From positions 1,488,001 through 1,552,000 of the forward strand of contig NZ_CP072983.1 in the NCBI RefSeq assembly GCF_024397795.1: DNA of 64,000 bases. Reading direction: 5' to 3'. Position numbers and translations under genes: made by a program. Below the pieces are notes generated by a model, which was given only the letters and a program-made list of their open reading frames with translations, was not told the origin of the DNA and made no database searches. Within the stretch, counting starts at the first letter, position 1, and every line of letters starts with the position of its first letter. This document shows positions 24,898 to 34,408 of this stretch, piece after piece. The DNA is from Lactobacillus intestinalis (GTDB lineage: Bacteria > Bacillota > Bacilli > Lactobacillales > Lactobacillaceae).

Positions 24898-25913
24898 TAA
24901 TATCCGTCCCCTACTCTAGGCATTTCAATTCTCTTACGGAAAATCCAATATGCCCAAATGGTATAAGCTAAAATACATGGTACCAAAATAACTGTTGCAA
25001 TAGTCATGATTACTAATGTGTAGTTTGATGATGATGCACTCTGAATCATCAAGTCATAACTACTACTAATTGATGAAATCATGACTCTTGGGAATAATCC
25101 ACAAAAGATCAATGCAACTAATGAAACTAAGGTAAGTCCACTAAAAGTAAAGGCCAATCCTTGCTTATCACTAAAGGTGCAAATATGAGCTGCAACTGAG
25201 AAGCCCACAATCAAAATTAGGCATACCCAAGTTAAGATTGGATGAACTCTCAAAAAGTCGGTTTGGAATAAAAGAAGTAATGCAAAAATCACTTCACCAA
25301 CATAAAGTACCCAATATAAAGCTTGGGCATAATTTCTGGCACGATCAGAAATAGGGCCTTTAGTTTTTAAAGTAATATAGTTCAAGCCGTGCAAATAAGT
25401 GAGAAGAACTAAGGCAACCCCCCCTACGATTGAGAACCAATTAAAGTAATCGAAAAATTGGGCTTTCATATTACCATTTGCATCAATAGGCATCCCTTTA
25501 ATCATTGAGATAAACATAACTCCCAAGAAGAAAACAGCAATTAAACTTCCAAGAGCAAGCATTGCATCCCAGAAAGGCTTGCGATATTCCGGACTTTGAG
25601 CACGGAACTCAAATGATACCCCACGAATGATCAAACCAAATAAGATCAACAACAGAATTAAATAATATCCAGAAAATAAAGTAGCGTACCAATATGGGAA
25701 TGATGCGAACATCGCACCCCCGGCAGTAATTAGCCACACTTCATTTCCATCCCAAACAGGACCGATTGTTTCAATAACTTGGCTTTTTTCTTTTTCATTA
25801 TAAGCCAGCGTCTCAACAGCCATTCCTACCCCATAATCAAAGCCATCAAGGAAGAAAAAGCCTGCAAATAAAACGCCGATCAAAACAAACCAAAGTATCT
25901 GTAAGAATGACAT
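24897..25913 (-). CDS. cydB: Cytochrome bd quinol oxidase subunit II
   Basis: Membrane subunit of the bd oxidase that reduces oxygen to water with menaquinol. 338 residues with about eight hydrophobic segments. The conserved N-terminal stretch FFLDGFDYGVGMAVE and GPVWDGNEVWLITAGGAMFASFP are unmistakable. It begins one base after the cydA stop. Lactobacilli cannot make heme, so activity depends on an external heme supply. Confidence 0.95.
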   Translation of the reverse strand: MSFLQILWFVLIGVLFAGFFFLDGFDYGVGMAVETLAYNEKEKSQVIETIGPVWDGNEVWLITAGGAMFASFPYWYATLFSGYYLILLLILFGLIIRGVSFEFRAQSPEYRKPFWDAMLALGSLIAVFFLGVMFISMIKGMPIDANGNMKAQFFDYFNWFSIVGGVALVLLTYLHGLNYITLKTKGPISDRARNYAQALYWVLYVGEVIFALLLLFQTDFLRVHPILTWVCLILIVGFSVAAHICTFSDKQGLAFTFSGLTLVSLVALIFCGLFPRVMISSISSSYDLMIQSASSSNYTLVIMTIATVILVPCILAYTIWAYWIFRKRIEMPRVGDGY

Positions 25914-27341
25914 TTAGAAGGCCCCCTTTGCAAATGGATCTGCTAATTTAGGTTCTTGATTTTCAATATCGTCAGGATCCTTACGCAAGTAGCGAACCAC
26001 TAAAGCAATCATGATAATCGCTAATATTGTAAACAAACAGAAGTAAACAATGTTGGATGTTAATAGGGATGCTACCGAAACATTTGGCGACACACTTTGA
26101 GCGGTGGTAAATACTCCATAAACAGTCCATGGCTGTCTACCAAATTCAGTAATTAGCCAACCACAAGTGTTCATAATAAATGGAGCAAATGTCAAAATAG
26201 CAACCACCCATAGACACCAACGATGCTTATACAAGGTTTCATGACCTTTGCGAGTCATAATTAAACCAACAATTGAAACAAGAGCTAGAAGTGTTCCGAA
26301 TCCAGCCATAAAACGGAAGCTCCAGAATAAAGTATTAACTGGAACATAGTAATTCATCTTGTGACCAGCAATTCTAGTGCCGTACTTCTTTTCCATTTCC
26401 TTATTGATTTCTTCCATACCCTTAACTGAACCTGTAGTTTTGTGGTAAGAAAGAATACTTAGCATATCAGGAATATCAATGTTTCCTTTGACTTCATGAG
26501 TTTTTGGATTTACAAAAGCAATTACACTCCATGGTGCACGTTCGCCAGTGGTCTTCATAACTGCTTCAGTAGCTGCAAATTTCATAGGTTGTTCCTTAAC
26601 CAAATATTGCATTTGAAGGTCACCTAAGCCAATAGTTAAAATAGAGAAAATAAACATTAAGACAAAGCTTAAACGCATTGTTTTATGATAAATTTGCTTA
26701 CTTTCTTTTGAAATAGCACGCTTTTTAAGAAGTTGAAAGGCAGCTAAACCGGCAAAAATAGTAGAGCCAGTCAATAAAGCACCAAAAATAACGTGTCCAT
26801 ATTCAAAGCCTAATTGTGGATTAGTGATCAACGCACCGAAGTTAACCATTACGGCACGACCACCTTTAATTGAATAGCCTACTGGGTGTTGCATAAAGGC
26901 ATTAGCAGTTAAAATCCAAAATGCGGAAGCTAATGTACCAAATGAGACCATCCAAATAAAGAACAGATGTAAACCTTTCCCCACTTTATTCCAGGTAAAC
27001 ATCCAAAGTCCGATAAAGGTAGATTCAATAAAGAAAGCAAGCAAAGCTTCAAATGCAAGCGGTGCTCCAAAAATATCTCCCATAAATCTTGAATAATCAG
27101 ACCAGTTCATTCCAAATTGGAATTCTTGAATTATTCCTGTAACTACTCCCACGGCAAAGCTAAGCAAGAAAACATTGCCCCAAAACTTTGTCATTTTTTT
27201 GTACTGGGAATTCCCAGTCTTTACATACATAGATTCCATGATTGCAACAACAAATGCTGTACCAATAGAAAATGGTACAAAGAAAAAGTGGAATATGGTT
27301 GTCATCGCAAACTGAAATCTTGCCAAATCGACAATATTCAT
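25914..27341 (-). CDS. cydA: Cytochrome bd quinol oxidase subunit I
   Basis: Heme-carrying subunit of the bd oxidase. 475 residues with the short Q-loop typical of Firmicutes. Visible are the N-terminal heme His in ARFQFAMTTIFHF, the conserved glutamates in EALLAFFIESTFIGLW, and GRQPWTVYGV near residue 400. It starts at ATG 27341 after GGAGGC and is first of cydABDC. The leader of about 120 bases holds a Rex/cre-like sequence at the likely transcription start and a palindrome, so control by redox state, carbon source or both is plausible. Confidence 0.96.
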   Translation of the reverse strand: MNIVDLARFQFAMTTIFHFFFVPFSIGTAFVVAIMESMYVKTGNSQYKKMTKFWGNVFLLSFAVGVVTGIIQEFQFGMNWSDYSRFMGDIFGAPLAFEALLAFFIESTFIGLWMFTWNKVGKGLHLFFIWMVSFGTLASAFWILTANAFMQHPVGYSIKGGRAVMVNFGALITNPQLGFEYGHVIFGALLTGSTIFAGLAAFQLLKKRAISKESKQIYHKTMRLSFVLMFIFSILTIGLGDLQMQYLVKEQPMKFAATEAVMKTTGERAPWSVIAFVNPKTHEVKGNIDIPDMLSILSYHKTTGSVKGMEEINKEMEKKYGTRIAGHKMNYYVPVNTLFWSFRFMAGFGTLLALVSIVGLIMTRKGHETLYKHRWCLWVVAILTFAPFIMNTCGWLITEFGRQPWTVYGVFTTAQSVSPNVSVASLLTSNIVYFCLFTILAIIMIALVVRYLRKDPDDIENQEPKLADPFAKGAF

Positions 27342-27363
27342 ATTACGCCTCCATTGAGAAAAC

Positions 27364-27443
27364 TATTAGAAAATTCTTCTAATAATAACGTACATTATTT
27401 AATCCCATTTCCAGTCTACTGCTACTTATGAAATGTTGCAACA
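27364..27443 (-). promoter_or_regulatory. Palindromes in the cydA leader
   Basis: TATTAGAA-AATTC-TTCTAATA (around 27364-27384) and the perfect decamer palindrome TGTTGCAACA (27434-27443) lie between the likely transcription start and the cydA gene. Either could bind a regulator; none is recognised. Confidence 0.35.
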
Positions 27444-27449
27444 CCTTAA

Positions 27450-27502
27450 ATAATGCGCTTTCACAACTGTTATATTATTTCTCTGTTAAGCTTTACTTTC
27501 AA
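27450..27502 (-). promoter_or_regulatory. cydA promoter with cre/Rex-like site
   Basis: Minus strand TTGAAA (27497-27502), 19-base spacer, TAATAT (27472-27477). Starting at the probable transcription start is TTGTGAAAGCGCATTAT. Its first part resembles a Rex half-site (TTGTGA), and TGAAAGCGCATTAT matches the cre consensus at 12 of 14 positions. Confidence 0.45.
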
Positions 27503-27676
27503 TTATAACATTATGCTTATACATTAAATTATTTTTGAATCCCTATCCGATGGCAAAGAACAATATTTATATAATTTTATTAGAAATATATTTACAATTA
27601 ACTTCACAAACAAAAACTAATTAAGGATTATTATTATCCTTGAATAAAAATCAAAAAAATTTTTATGGTTATTTAT
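27503..27676. other. AT-rich gene-free stretch upstream of cydA
   Basis: Between the cydA promoter and the terminator of the LCP gene. Apart from a small AAGGAT/ATCCTT hairpin near 27625-27645, nothing recognisable is seen. Confidence 0.4.
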
Positions 27677-27678
27677 AC

Positions 27679-27708
27679 AAAAAAAGCATTTCTATCCGAA
27701 ATGCTTTT
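27679..27708 (-). terminator. Terminator of the LCP-family gene
   Basis: Minus strand AAAAGCATTT/AAATGCTTTT around a 7-base loop, followed by a run of Ts. Confidence 0.9.
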
Positions 27709-27714
27709 CCATAT

Positions 27715-28992
27715 CTACTTGAAGATACTCCAAGTATTACTCTTTTTGCTCTTTGTAGTTTTTGAATTTTGATTAGTTTCTGAATTACCAGAATAATAAG
27801 ACTCAGAATTTGAAGATGAACTTGTCGTCGAACTAGAACTCGTTGAATTTCTAGTTTGAGGTGTATCTGAATTTGCATCAAAAATTTGATAATTAGTGAA
27901 GGCATTTGGATCTTTCCAATTAATATGATTATGAAGCTCATTCAACTCATTTTGACGAGTTTCTTCATTATCCAAAGTCTCTTTATCAAGATCTAGATTA
28001 GTTCTGATTTTATCAGAAGTTTTTTGCAATTCTTTAGTTGAAGCAACTTGAATAGAAGAACCATTAATCCAAGCGTCATGCCCTTGGATATAGCCACTGT
28101 CTAAATTGTTCATACAACCACGGTAATTCATAGCCAATGCGAACATATCATTAAAAGTAAGGTTAGTTTTGACATATTTATCAAAAATTTCAACTAACTT
28201 ACGATAGTTTCTAATTGTATTAACGGACATCGCTTTTTGGGCTACTGCCTCAATTACTTGACGTTGACGAAGCTGACGACCGTAATCACCGCGCGGATCC
28301 TCTTTTCTCATTCGAACATAAGCTACCGCATGACGCCCATTCAAATGTTGTTTACCCTTGTGGAAGTCACACCAGTCATAAGAAAAGCTAAATGGAACTT
28401 GAACGTCTACTCCACCTACCGCATCAACTAAGCTCTTTAATGCCTTCATATTAACTTCTAGATAATAATTGATAGGTACATTAAGCATCGTTGAAACTGT
28501 CTTAACTGCAGCTTTATTCCCACCTACTTCATATGCGGAATTAACTCTAAACATAAAGTATTTATTCCCAGGTTCACCCAAAACATCTACCAATGTATCA
28601 CGAGGGATAGAGGTCATAGTGGCCTTATTTTTTTGTGGATTAGCCGTAGCTAAAATCAAAGTATCGGAATTTCCTTGATCATGGCGTCCTTCAATACCCT
28701 GGTCTACTCCCAAAATCAACACAGAAATTGGTTGCTTAGCTGCAATTTTACCGGAAGTAGCCGAGGTGTTGCCACTAGCATTGTCAATTGCATTGTGAAC
28801 TGAAAAGTACATATGAGCCCCCCAAGCAACTCCACATCCAGCTACAATTAATACAAGCAAGCCAATAAATCTAATGAATGTATTTCCTTGTTTAAATGAA
28901 CCTTTTGATGCCGCAAACACTCGATTACGATGTAAATTGAGTCCCGAGCGCCGCGAGCGATAGTTCTCTCTATTTTCGGAATTTGGATCCAT
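27715..28992 (-). CDS. LytR-CpsA-Psr (LCP) family wall-polymer transferase
   Basis: Membrane-anchored enzyme that transfers teichoic acid or polysaccharide from a lipid carrier to peptidoglycan. 425 residues: cytoplasmic N-terminus, one membrane helix (about 40-62), LCP domain about 90-270, then a helical stretch and a Ser/Thr/Asn-rich tail to the end. Pyrophosphate-contacting residues are visible in ILGVDQGIEGRHDQGNSDT, SIPRDTLVDV and AVAYVRMRKEDPRGDYGRQLRQRQ. The disordered Ser-rich tail is longer than usual. It is divergent from pepF across about 130 bases. Confidence 0.9.
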   Translation of the reverse strand: MDPNSENRENYRSRRSGLNLHRNRVFAASKGSFKQGNTFIRFIGLLVLIVAGCGVAWGAHMYFSVHNAIDNASGNTSATSGKIAAKQPISVLILGVDQGIEGRHDQGNSDTLILATANPQKNKATMTSIPRDTLVDVLGEPGNKYFMFRVNSAYEVGGNKAAVKTVSTMLNVPINYYLEVNMKALKSLVDAVGGVDVQVPFSFSYDWCDFHKGKQHLNGRHAVAYVRMRKEDPRGDYGRQLRQRQVIEAVAQKAMSVNTIRNYRKLVEIFDKYVKTNLTFNDMFALAMNYRGCMNNLDSGYIQGHDAWINGSSIQVASTKELQKTSDKIRTNLDLDKETLDNEETRQNELNELHNHINWKDPNAFTNYQIFDANSDTPQTRNSTSSSSTTSSSSNSESYYSGNSETNQNSKTTKSKKSNTWSIFK

Positions 28993-29148
28993 ATCGTTAT
29001 ATCGTTTCCCTTCAAAAATAATACAAATTTATTTGTACCACTTTTAAACAGCAGATAAAATAAAATTACTGATAATTAATAATAACTTATTCTTTGTATT
29101 TTAGCACATACAGTTTTTGAATAAGTGATATGTAAAAAGGAGATTTTT

Positions 29149-30948
29149 ATGGCTTTACCAACAAGAAACGAAGTCCCAGAAGAATTAACTTGGGATTTGA
29201 GTCGCATTTTCAAATCAGATAAAGATTGGGAAAATGCGTACCAAAACGTCAAAAACGATATCAATGATTTAGCAGATTTAAAAAATACTATTACCAATTC
29301 TGGAAAAGATCTGTACGAAGCTATCACTCAAATGTTGGCCGTAAAGCGGCGCTTTGAAAACATTTATGTCTATGCCACAATGGCAAGCGATGTTGATACT
29401 TCAAATAATCATTATTTAGGCTATGTCGCCCGTGTCCAAAGCTTAGCTAGTCAATTTGAAGCAGTGACTTCCTTCCTTAATCCTGCGATCCTTTCTATCC
29501 CAGAAGAAAAGCTCTCTGACTTTATGAAAGAGGAACCACGTTTAAAGGATTATGCTCATTTAATTGACACCATCACCAAGATGCGTCCCCATACTCTTCC
29601 AGCCCAAGAAGAAAAATTAATTGCTGACGCGAGTGATGCAATGAATACTTCAGAAAGCACCTTTAACGTTTTAACTAACTCGGACATGCAATACGGATAT
29701 GTTCAAGATGAAGATGGTCAAATGGTCCAACTTTCTGATGGGCTATATTCCAATTTAATTCAATCTCAAAACCGTGATGTACGTAAAATGGCCTTTGATG
29801 TGATGTATGCAACTTATGGTCAATTTGAAAACACACTAGCTTCAACTTTATCTGGCGTAGTAAAAATGCATAACTATAACGCTCGGGTTCACAATTTTAA
29901 GTCTGCACGGAATGCTTCTCTTAGCGAAAATGGCGTAAATACCAATGTTTATGACACATTGTTAAAAGAAGTTAACAAGCATCTTGATCTTCTCCACCGC
30001 TACGTTAGTTTACGTAAAAAGATTCTCAAGCTTGACGATTTACAAATGTGGGATATGTATGTGCCTTTGACTGGAAAACCTGCTCTTTCATATAATTTTG
30101 AAGAAGCTAAAAAAGAAGCTAAAAAAGCTTTAGCTCCTCTTGGAGAAGATTATTTAAAGCATGTCGATTATATTTTTAACAATCGAGTAATTGACCCCGT
30201 AGAAAGCCAAAACAAGGTCACTGGCGCTTATTCTGGAGGAGCCTACGATACTGATCCATATGAACTTTTAAACTGGGAAAACAATATTGACTCTCTTTAT
30301 ACTTTAGTTCATGAAACTGGCCACTCAATGCATTCATGGTACACCCGTCACAATCAACCTTATGTTTATGGGGACTACCCGATTTTTGTTGCAGAAATTG
30401 CATCAACTACTAACGAAAATATTTTGACGGAATATTTCCTGGACCATATTAAGGATCCAAAAACCCGGGCCTTCATTTTAAATTATTATCTTGATTCATT
30501 TAAAGGTACTCTTTATCGTCAAACTCAATTTGCGGAATTCGAACAATTTATTCATGAAGCCGATGCCAATGGTGAACCCTTAACTGCTGAAGTTTTAGAT
30601 AATTTTTACGGTGAGCTCAACCAACGCTACTACGGCGACAGTGTTACACCAGGTGGAGATATTGCTAAGGAATGGTCACGTATTCCTCACTTCTACTACA
30701 ACTTCTATGTATATCAATATGCGACCGGCTTTGCAGCAGCGACAGCTTTAGCAAATAAAGTGGTTCATGGCGATCAAAAAGATAAAGAAGCTTATATTGA
30801 TTATCTTAAGTCTGGTTCAAGCGATTATCCTGTTGAAATCATGAAACGTGCAGGTGTTGATATGACTAAACCTGATTACTTAGAAGATGCTTTCAAGACC
30901 TTTGAAAAACGACTAAATGAATTTGAAAGTTTGATTGATCAATTCTAA
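29149..30948 (+). CDS. pepF: Oligoendopeptidase F (M3B metallopeptidase)
   Basis: Cytoplasmic zinc peptidase that cuts oligopeptides of about 7-17 residues. The zinc site HETGHSMHSWY is at about residue 387 and the downstream Glu in FVAEIASTTNENI about 25 residues later, as in M3 enzymes. The N-terminal MALPTRNEVPEELTWDLSRIF is typical. Start at 29149 follows AAAGGAG by 7 bases; the frame is open from 29125. 599 residues, full length. Terminator after the stop; monocistronic. Confidence 0.95.
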   Translation: MALPTRNEVPEELTWDLSRIFKSDKDWENAYQNVKNDINDLADLKNTITNSGKDLYEAITQMLAVKRRFENIYVYATMASDVDTSNNHYLGYVARVQSLASQFEAVTSFLNPAILSIPEEKLSDFMKEEPRLKDYAHLIDTITKMRPHTLPAQEEKLIADASDAMNTSESTFNVLTNSDMQYGYVQDEDGQMVQLSDGLYSNLIQSQNRDVRKMAFDVMYATYGQFENTLASTLSGVVKMHNYNARVHNFKSARNASLSENGVNTNVYDTLLKEVNKHLDLLHRYVSLRKKILKLDDLQMWDMYVPLTGKPALSYNFEEAKKEAKKALAPLGEDYLKHVDYIFNNRVIDPVESQNKVTGAYSGGAYDTDPYELLNWENNIDSLYTLVHETGHSMHSWYTRHNQPYVYGDYPIFVAEIASTTNENILTEYFLDHIKDPKTRAFILNYYLDSFKGTLYRQTQFAEFEQFIHEADANGEPLTAEVLDNFYGELNQRYYGDSVTPGGDIAKEWSRIPHFYYNFYVYQYATGFAAATALANKVVHGDQKDKEAYIDYLKSGSSDYPVEIMKRAGVDMTKPDYLEDAFKTFEKRLNEFESLIDQF

Positions 30949-30952
30949 AAAA

Positions 30953-30989
30953 TATAACCCAGGAAACATTAATTTCTGGGTTATTTTTT
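30953..30989 (+). terminator. pepF terminator
   Basis: TAACCCAGGAAA/TTTCTGGGTTA followed by T6. Confidence 0.88.
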
Positions 30990-31038
30990 ACTATTTTTCC
31001 TCAAAACGTATTAATGTATAGATAGAAAGGAGATTTTT

Positions 31039-31422
31039 GTGATGGAGGAAAAAATTAATCGTGCTTTATTAAGAGCAGGCTATAATACTCATATGGAATT
31101 CAATCAAATGATCAGTGAAATTGAGCAGAATCAAAAGCAGTGGGCTGAAATTATTGAAAAACATATTGATAAACTTCTTCAATTGATCAAGGAATATCAT
31201 GAAGTAGCTTTAAAGATTACCATGCAAGCAAAAACCGATAGCGTTCCAGAGGATATTATGAATTCTAATGATCAATCTTTAGAGGTAATGGATGCCTTCA
31301 ATCAAGAAATTTTGGATTTCGATAACTTTCTTAATGATCTCTCTCAACGTCAACATTTAATTGATTTAATCAAAGTAGTAAACTATGCAAATGACTTATT
31401 ATATAAATTAAAAACGCAATAA
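31039..31422 (+). CDS. Small helical protein, function unknown
   Basis: 127 residues, almost entirely alpha-helical and acidic, without membrane segments or recognisable domain; heptad-like spacing in IEQNQKQWAEIIEKHIDKLLQLIKE hints at a coiled coil. AAAGGAG lies 8 bases before GTG 31039, which is followed directly by ATG 31042; either may be the start. Not recognised. Confidence 0.6.
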   Translation: MMEEKINRALLRAGYNTHMEFNQMISEIEQNQKQWAEIIEKHIDKLLQLIKEYHEVALKITMQAKTDSVPEDIMNSNDQSLEVMDAFNQEILDFDNFLNDLSQRQHLIDLIKVVNYANDLLYKLKTQ

Positions 31423-31510
31423 CGGAAATTTTTCACTATTTTTATAAATTTAATTTGACTACTTCTTAAACTACATATATAACTATTAAAGGAAAGTAAA
31501 ATTTCTCACA

Positions 31511-31552
31511 TCAAAAAACCGCTTCCTGCGTTGGGAGGCGGTTTTATTTTTT
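31511..31552. terminator. Bidirectional terminator
   Basis: AAAACCGC-TTCC/GGA-GCGGTTTT with one bulge and T runs on both sides; it ends the lactate oxidase gene on the minus strand. Confidence 0.88.
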
Positions 31553-31557
31553 ACTGA

Positions 31558-32787
31558 TTAAGCTTCAGAAGCTCCTGAACTTGCATCAGCTTCATCACTC
31601 TTCATTTGATTATACTTAGTGACAGGATATGGTTTCATTCTAGTTGGATCAGTATCAGATGGTAGATTGTCAGCAGTATATCTAATATGAGCAATCTTAG
31701 CATGTTTTACATCTTCAATGGTTTTACAACCGGTTAATTCCATATCAATAAGTAATTCTTTATTATATTGATCAATTACCGACTTAACCCCTTTAGCACC
31801 GCCAAGAGCTAAGCCATAAAGGAACGGACGACCGATACCAACCATATCAGCACCAAGTGCTAAAGCCTTAAATACATGTGAACCCCGACGAACACCTGAG
31901 TCAAAAACAACAGGAACACGATGAGCTACAGCTTTGGCAACTTCTGGCAAATCATCAACTGTAGCTGGTTCACCATCAACTTCACGACCACCGTGGTTAG
32001 TTACGTATACACCATCTGCACCTGCACCAATTGCCTTATATGCGTCTTCCGCATTAGTTATACCCTTGATAAATACAGGCAAGCCACTTTCATCTTTAAT
32101 TCTTTGAACATCCTTAGGACCAATCTTTTGAGCAGAAGCGGCGTACATTTGAGCCACAGTTTGACCTTCTCCTTTTCCACCTAAATAACGAGTAAAGAAA
32201 TCTAGCGGAACAGGATAAGTAAAGTGAGTTCTTAAGTTTGCTTCACGATAACCTGATACCAAAGCATCAACGGTTAACCAAATACCTTTATAACCTGTCT
32301 TTTTAATAGCATCAAAGACCATTCTGTTAAATTTCCAATCTTTACTTAAATAAAGTTGGAAATATCTAGGAGCATTTGGAGCAGCTGCAGCAATATCCTC
32401 AACACTCTTATTTGCATAAGTACTTGATGAGAAGAGTGCTCCTGCAGCGGCAGCCCCTTTTTGGGTACCAACTTCCGCAGCTTTATTGGCAATCCCATGA
32501 CAAGCAATTGGAGCAATCATTACTGGTGTCTTAAGTTTCATCCCCATAAATTCGGTATCTAGTTGAGGATGGCTCATATTAGTTAGTGCCCGGGGAATAA
32601 TTTGATAATGGTTAAAGGCAGAAGTATTAGCACGCCAAGTCCATTCATTTTCAGCACCAGATGCAACATAGTAGTAAGCTGCCTCTGGCATCACATCTTT
32701 AGCTTTTCTAGCTAGCTCTTCCACATTCACCATATGTAATACTTCATCACGGGTACTTTGTGGAAATCCTTTGTAATAATAAGTCAT
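31558..32787 (-). CDS. lox: L-lactate oxidase / alpha-hydroxyacid oxidase, intact copy
   Basis: FMN enzyme that converts L-lactate and oxygen to pyruvate and hydrogen peroxide. 409 residues. Recognisable are SGAENEWTWRANTSAFNHY near the N-terminus, the FMN region PIACHGIA and SSSTYANKSVED, TVDALVSGYREANLR, the catalytic His/Arg in YVTNHGGREVDG, and the phosphate loop FDSGVRRGSHVFKALALGAD. Oxidase and other alpha-hydroxyacid enzymes are similar, so lactate is the likely rather than proven substrate. It is the intact paralogue of the frameshifted gene at 4150-5377. A cre-like site lies just upstream of the -10 box. Confidence 0.88.
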   Translation of the reverse strand: MTYYYKGFPQSTRDEVLHMVNVEELARKAKDVMPEAAYYYVASGAENEWTWRANTSAFNHYQIIPRALTNMSHPQLDTEFMGMKLKTPVMIAPIACHGIANKAAEVGTQKGAAAAGALFSSSTYANKSVEDIAAAAPNAPRYFQLYLSKDWKFNRMVFDAIKKTGYKGIWLTVDALVSGYREANLRTHFTYPVPLDFFTRYLGGKGEGQTVAQMYAASAQKIGPKDVQRIKDESGLPVFIKGITNAEDAYKAIGAGADGVYVTNHGGREVDGEPATVDDLPEVAKAVAHRVPVVFDSGVRRGSHVFKALALGADMVGIGRPFLYGLALGGAKGVKSVIDQYNKELLIDMELTGCKTIEDVKHAKIAHIRYTADNLPSDTDPTRMKPYPVTKYNQMKSDEADASSGASEA

Positions 32788-32833
32788 TTTAGTACTCCCT
32801 CTTATTATCTATGAAATCTTATATTTCACTCTC

Positions 32834-32855
32834 ATTATAAAAGAAAGCACTTTCA
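32834..32855 (-). promoter_or_regulatory. cre-like site and -10 box of the intact lactate oxidase
   Basis: Minus strand TGAAAGTGCTTTCT (32842-32855; 12 of 14 to the cre consensus) is directly followed by TTTATAATG, so CcpA bound here would block the promoter. Confidence 0.5.
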
Positions 32856-32890
32856 TGCTATAACAATATGACTTATTATGATTTTTACTC

Positions 32891-32916
32891 AAAAAATAAG
32901 GCCTTTCGGCCTTATT
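32891..32916 (-). terminator. Terminator of the metal ABC transporter operon
   Basis: AATAAGGCC/GGCCTTATT with a 4-base loop, followed by a T run on the minus strand. Confidence 0.9.
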
Positions 32917-32918
32917 CT

Positions 32919-33716
32919 CTAGACTTTATGTTTAATGAGATGAGTAAAGTAAGCTCCCAAATAAATAACTACATCAATCAAAGAAATAAAGAAAGTTACG
33001 GGCCAATTAGTTACAAATCCTAAATATAACCCAAGCCATACACTAAAAAGGGCAATTCCTACTGACCACGCAATCATTCCGGGCACACTGCGAGCAATAT
33101 AACGCGCCGTAGATGATGGCAAAGTCAAAAGGATAAAGACCAGCATTGATCCTACTATTTGTGAGCCAATTGAAACAGCCATTGCCAATGCAACTAAAAA
33201 TATTAATCCTACTAATCCAACTTTTACCCCATTAGCTAGCGCACCTACATGATCAAAAGAATCAAAATTCAATTGCCTTTGTACACTAAAAATCAGTAAT
33301 AAAACAATAATTGAGAGAATGACTAACTGAATAACCCCTTTACGGTCAACACCAATAATACTTCCAAATAAAATATTAGTTGCATAACGACTATTGGAAT
33401 TAGAAATAGCTAAAAACAACACACCTAATCCAATAAACAAAGCAGAAATTGCGCTAATTGAGCTTTCTTTTTGGTCAGTGTGCATAGATAATTCACCTAC
33501 ACTAATTGATCCCAAAAGAGTAAACAGAAGCATCCCCCACAATGGCGCCATATTCAAATAAACTGCAAAAGCCGCACCAGCAAAGCCGATTTCTGATAAT
33601 GTATGAGCTAAAAAACTAAAGTTTCTCGCCACTACATAAACTCCTGCTACACCACAAGTAATTGCAATGAACGTACTTGCAAGGAAGGCATAACGCATAA
33701 ATTCAAATTGAAACAT
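32919..33716 (-). CDS. Metal (Zn/Mn) ABC transporter permease
   Basis: 265-residue polytopic protein of the ZnuB/MtsC (ABC-3) family with about eight hydrophobic segments; GVYVVARNFSFLAHTLSEIGFAGAA near the N-terminus and IVGSMLVFILLTLPSSTARY are typical. It shares the base at 33716 with the ATPase gene, so translation is coupled. Forms the membrane channel of the transporter encoded with the ATPase and the binding protein. Which metal it carries is not decided by the permease. Confidence 0.9.
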   Translation of the reverse strand: MFQFEFMRYAFLASTFIAITCGVAGVYVVARNFSFLAHTLSEIGFAGAAFAVYLNMAPLWGMLLFTLLGSISVGELSMHTDQKESSISAISALFIGLGVLFLAISNSNSRYATNILFGSIIGVDRKGVIQLVILSIIVLLLIFSVQRQLNFDSFDHVGALANGVKVGLVGLIFLVALAMAVSIGSQIVGSMLVFILLTLPSSTARYIARSVPGMIAWSVGIALFSVWLGLYLGFVTNWPVTFFISLIDVVIYLGAYFTHLIKHKV

Positions 33717-34369
33717 TATTCGTAATCCCCCTCAAATTCGCTCATCTTACCTTGAGTAATTGTACCGTGATTTAGGTACAAATAATTATTCATATATTTT
33801 CTAGCTAAAGGAACATCATGCGTTACAAAAAGTACAGTAATATCATGTTCTTCATTCAAATGCTTAATGAGCTGCATAAGTTCTTCTTTGGCAGAAGGAT
33901 CCAGACTAGCCGTTGCCTCATCCAAAATAATCATATTGGGCTTATCCAGCAGCGCTTGCGCTAAATATGCGCGTTGTTTTTGTCCTCCAGAAGCTTCACC
34001 CATGCGAGTATTTTGAATGGAGAGCAGATGGGTTTCTTTCAACTCAGAGGTAACTCTTTCCTTAATTTTCTTAGTTTTAATTAAAGGTGTATTTAAACTG
34101 ACAAAAGCTCTAATAGATAGAGGATAGTCGGCTTCAATATTTCTAAATTGTGGAACATAACCCAATTTTACACCTTTGGCAAATTCAAAAGTCCCCGAAG
34201 TTGGAATCAACAATTTCATCAAAATATTGATCAAAGTTGTTTTTCCCGTCCCATTAGGACCAAGAAGCGCAGTCATGGAACCCTTTTTTAATTCAAAATT
34301 TAAATTTTGAAAGATGACTTTTGAATCAAACTTCATGGTTAAGTCTTTAACTTTTAAAACATCAGTCAA
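33716..34369 (-). CDS. Metal (Zn/Mn) ABC transporter ATP-binding protein
   Basis: 217 residues with Walker A GPNGTGKTT (about 37-45), signature ASGGQKQR, Walker B MIILDEATASLD and switch His in FVTHD. Somewhat shorter than many ZnuC/MtsB proteins. Middle gene of the binding protein-ATPase-permease operon, all on the minus strand; 39 bases after the binding-protein gene. Confidence 0.92.
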   Translation of the reverse strand: MTDVLKVKDLTMKFDSKVIFQNLNFELKKGSMTALLGPNGTGKTTLINILMKLLIPTSGTFEFAKGVKLGYVPQFRNIEADYPLSIRAFVSLNTPLIKTKKIKERVTSELKETHLLSIQNTRMGEASGGQKQRAYLAQALLDKPNMIILDEATASLDPSAKEELMQLIKHLNEEHDITVLFVTHDVPLARKYMNNYLYLNHGTITQGKMSEFEGDYE

Positions 34370-34408
34370 ATTTTTGCGCCACCTTTTCTTCTTAATTCAG
34401 CTTAGTTA

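Noticed and set aside
27117..27431. 104-residue plus-strand open frame across the cydA start
   Set aside because: It is antisense to well-conserved cydA codons and reaches into the promoter region without a start signal.
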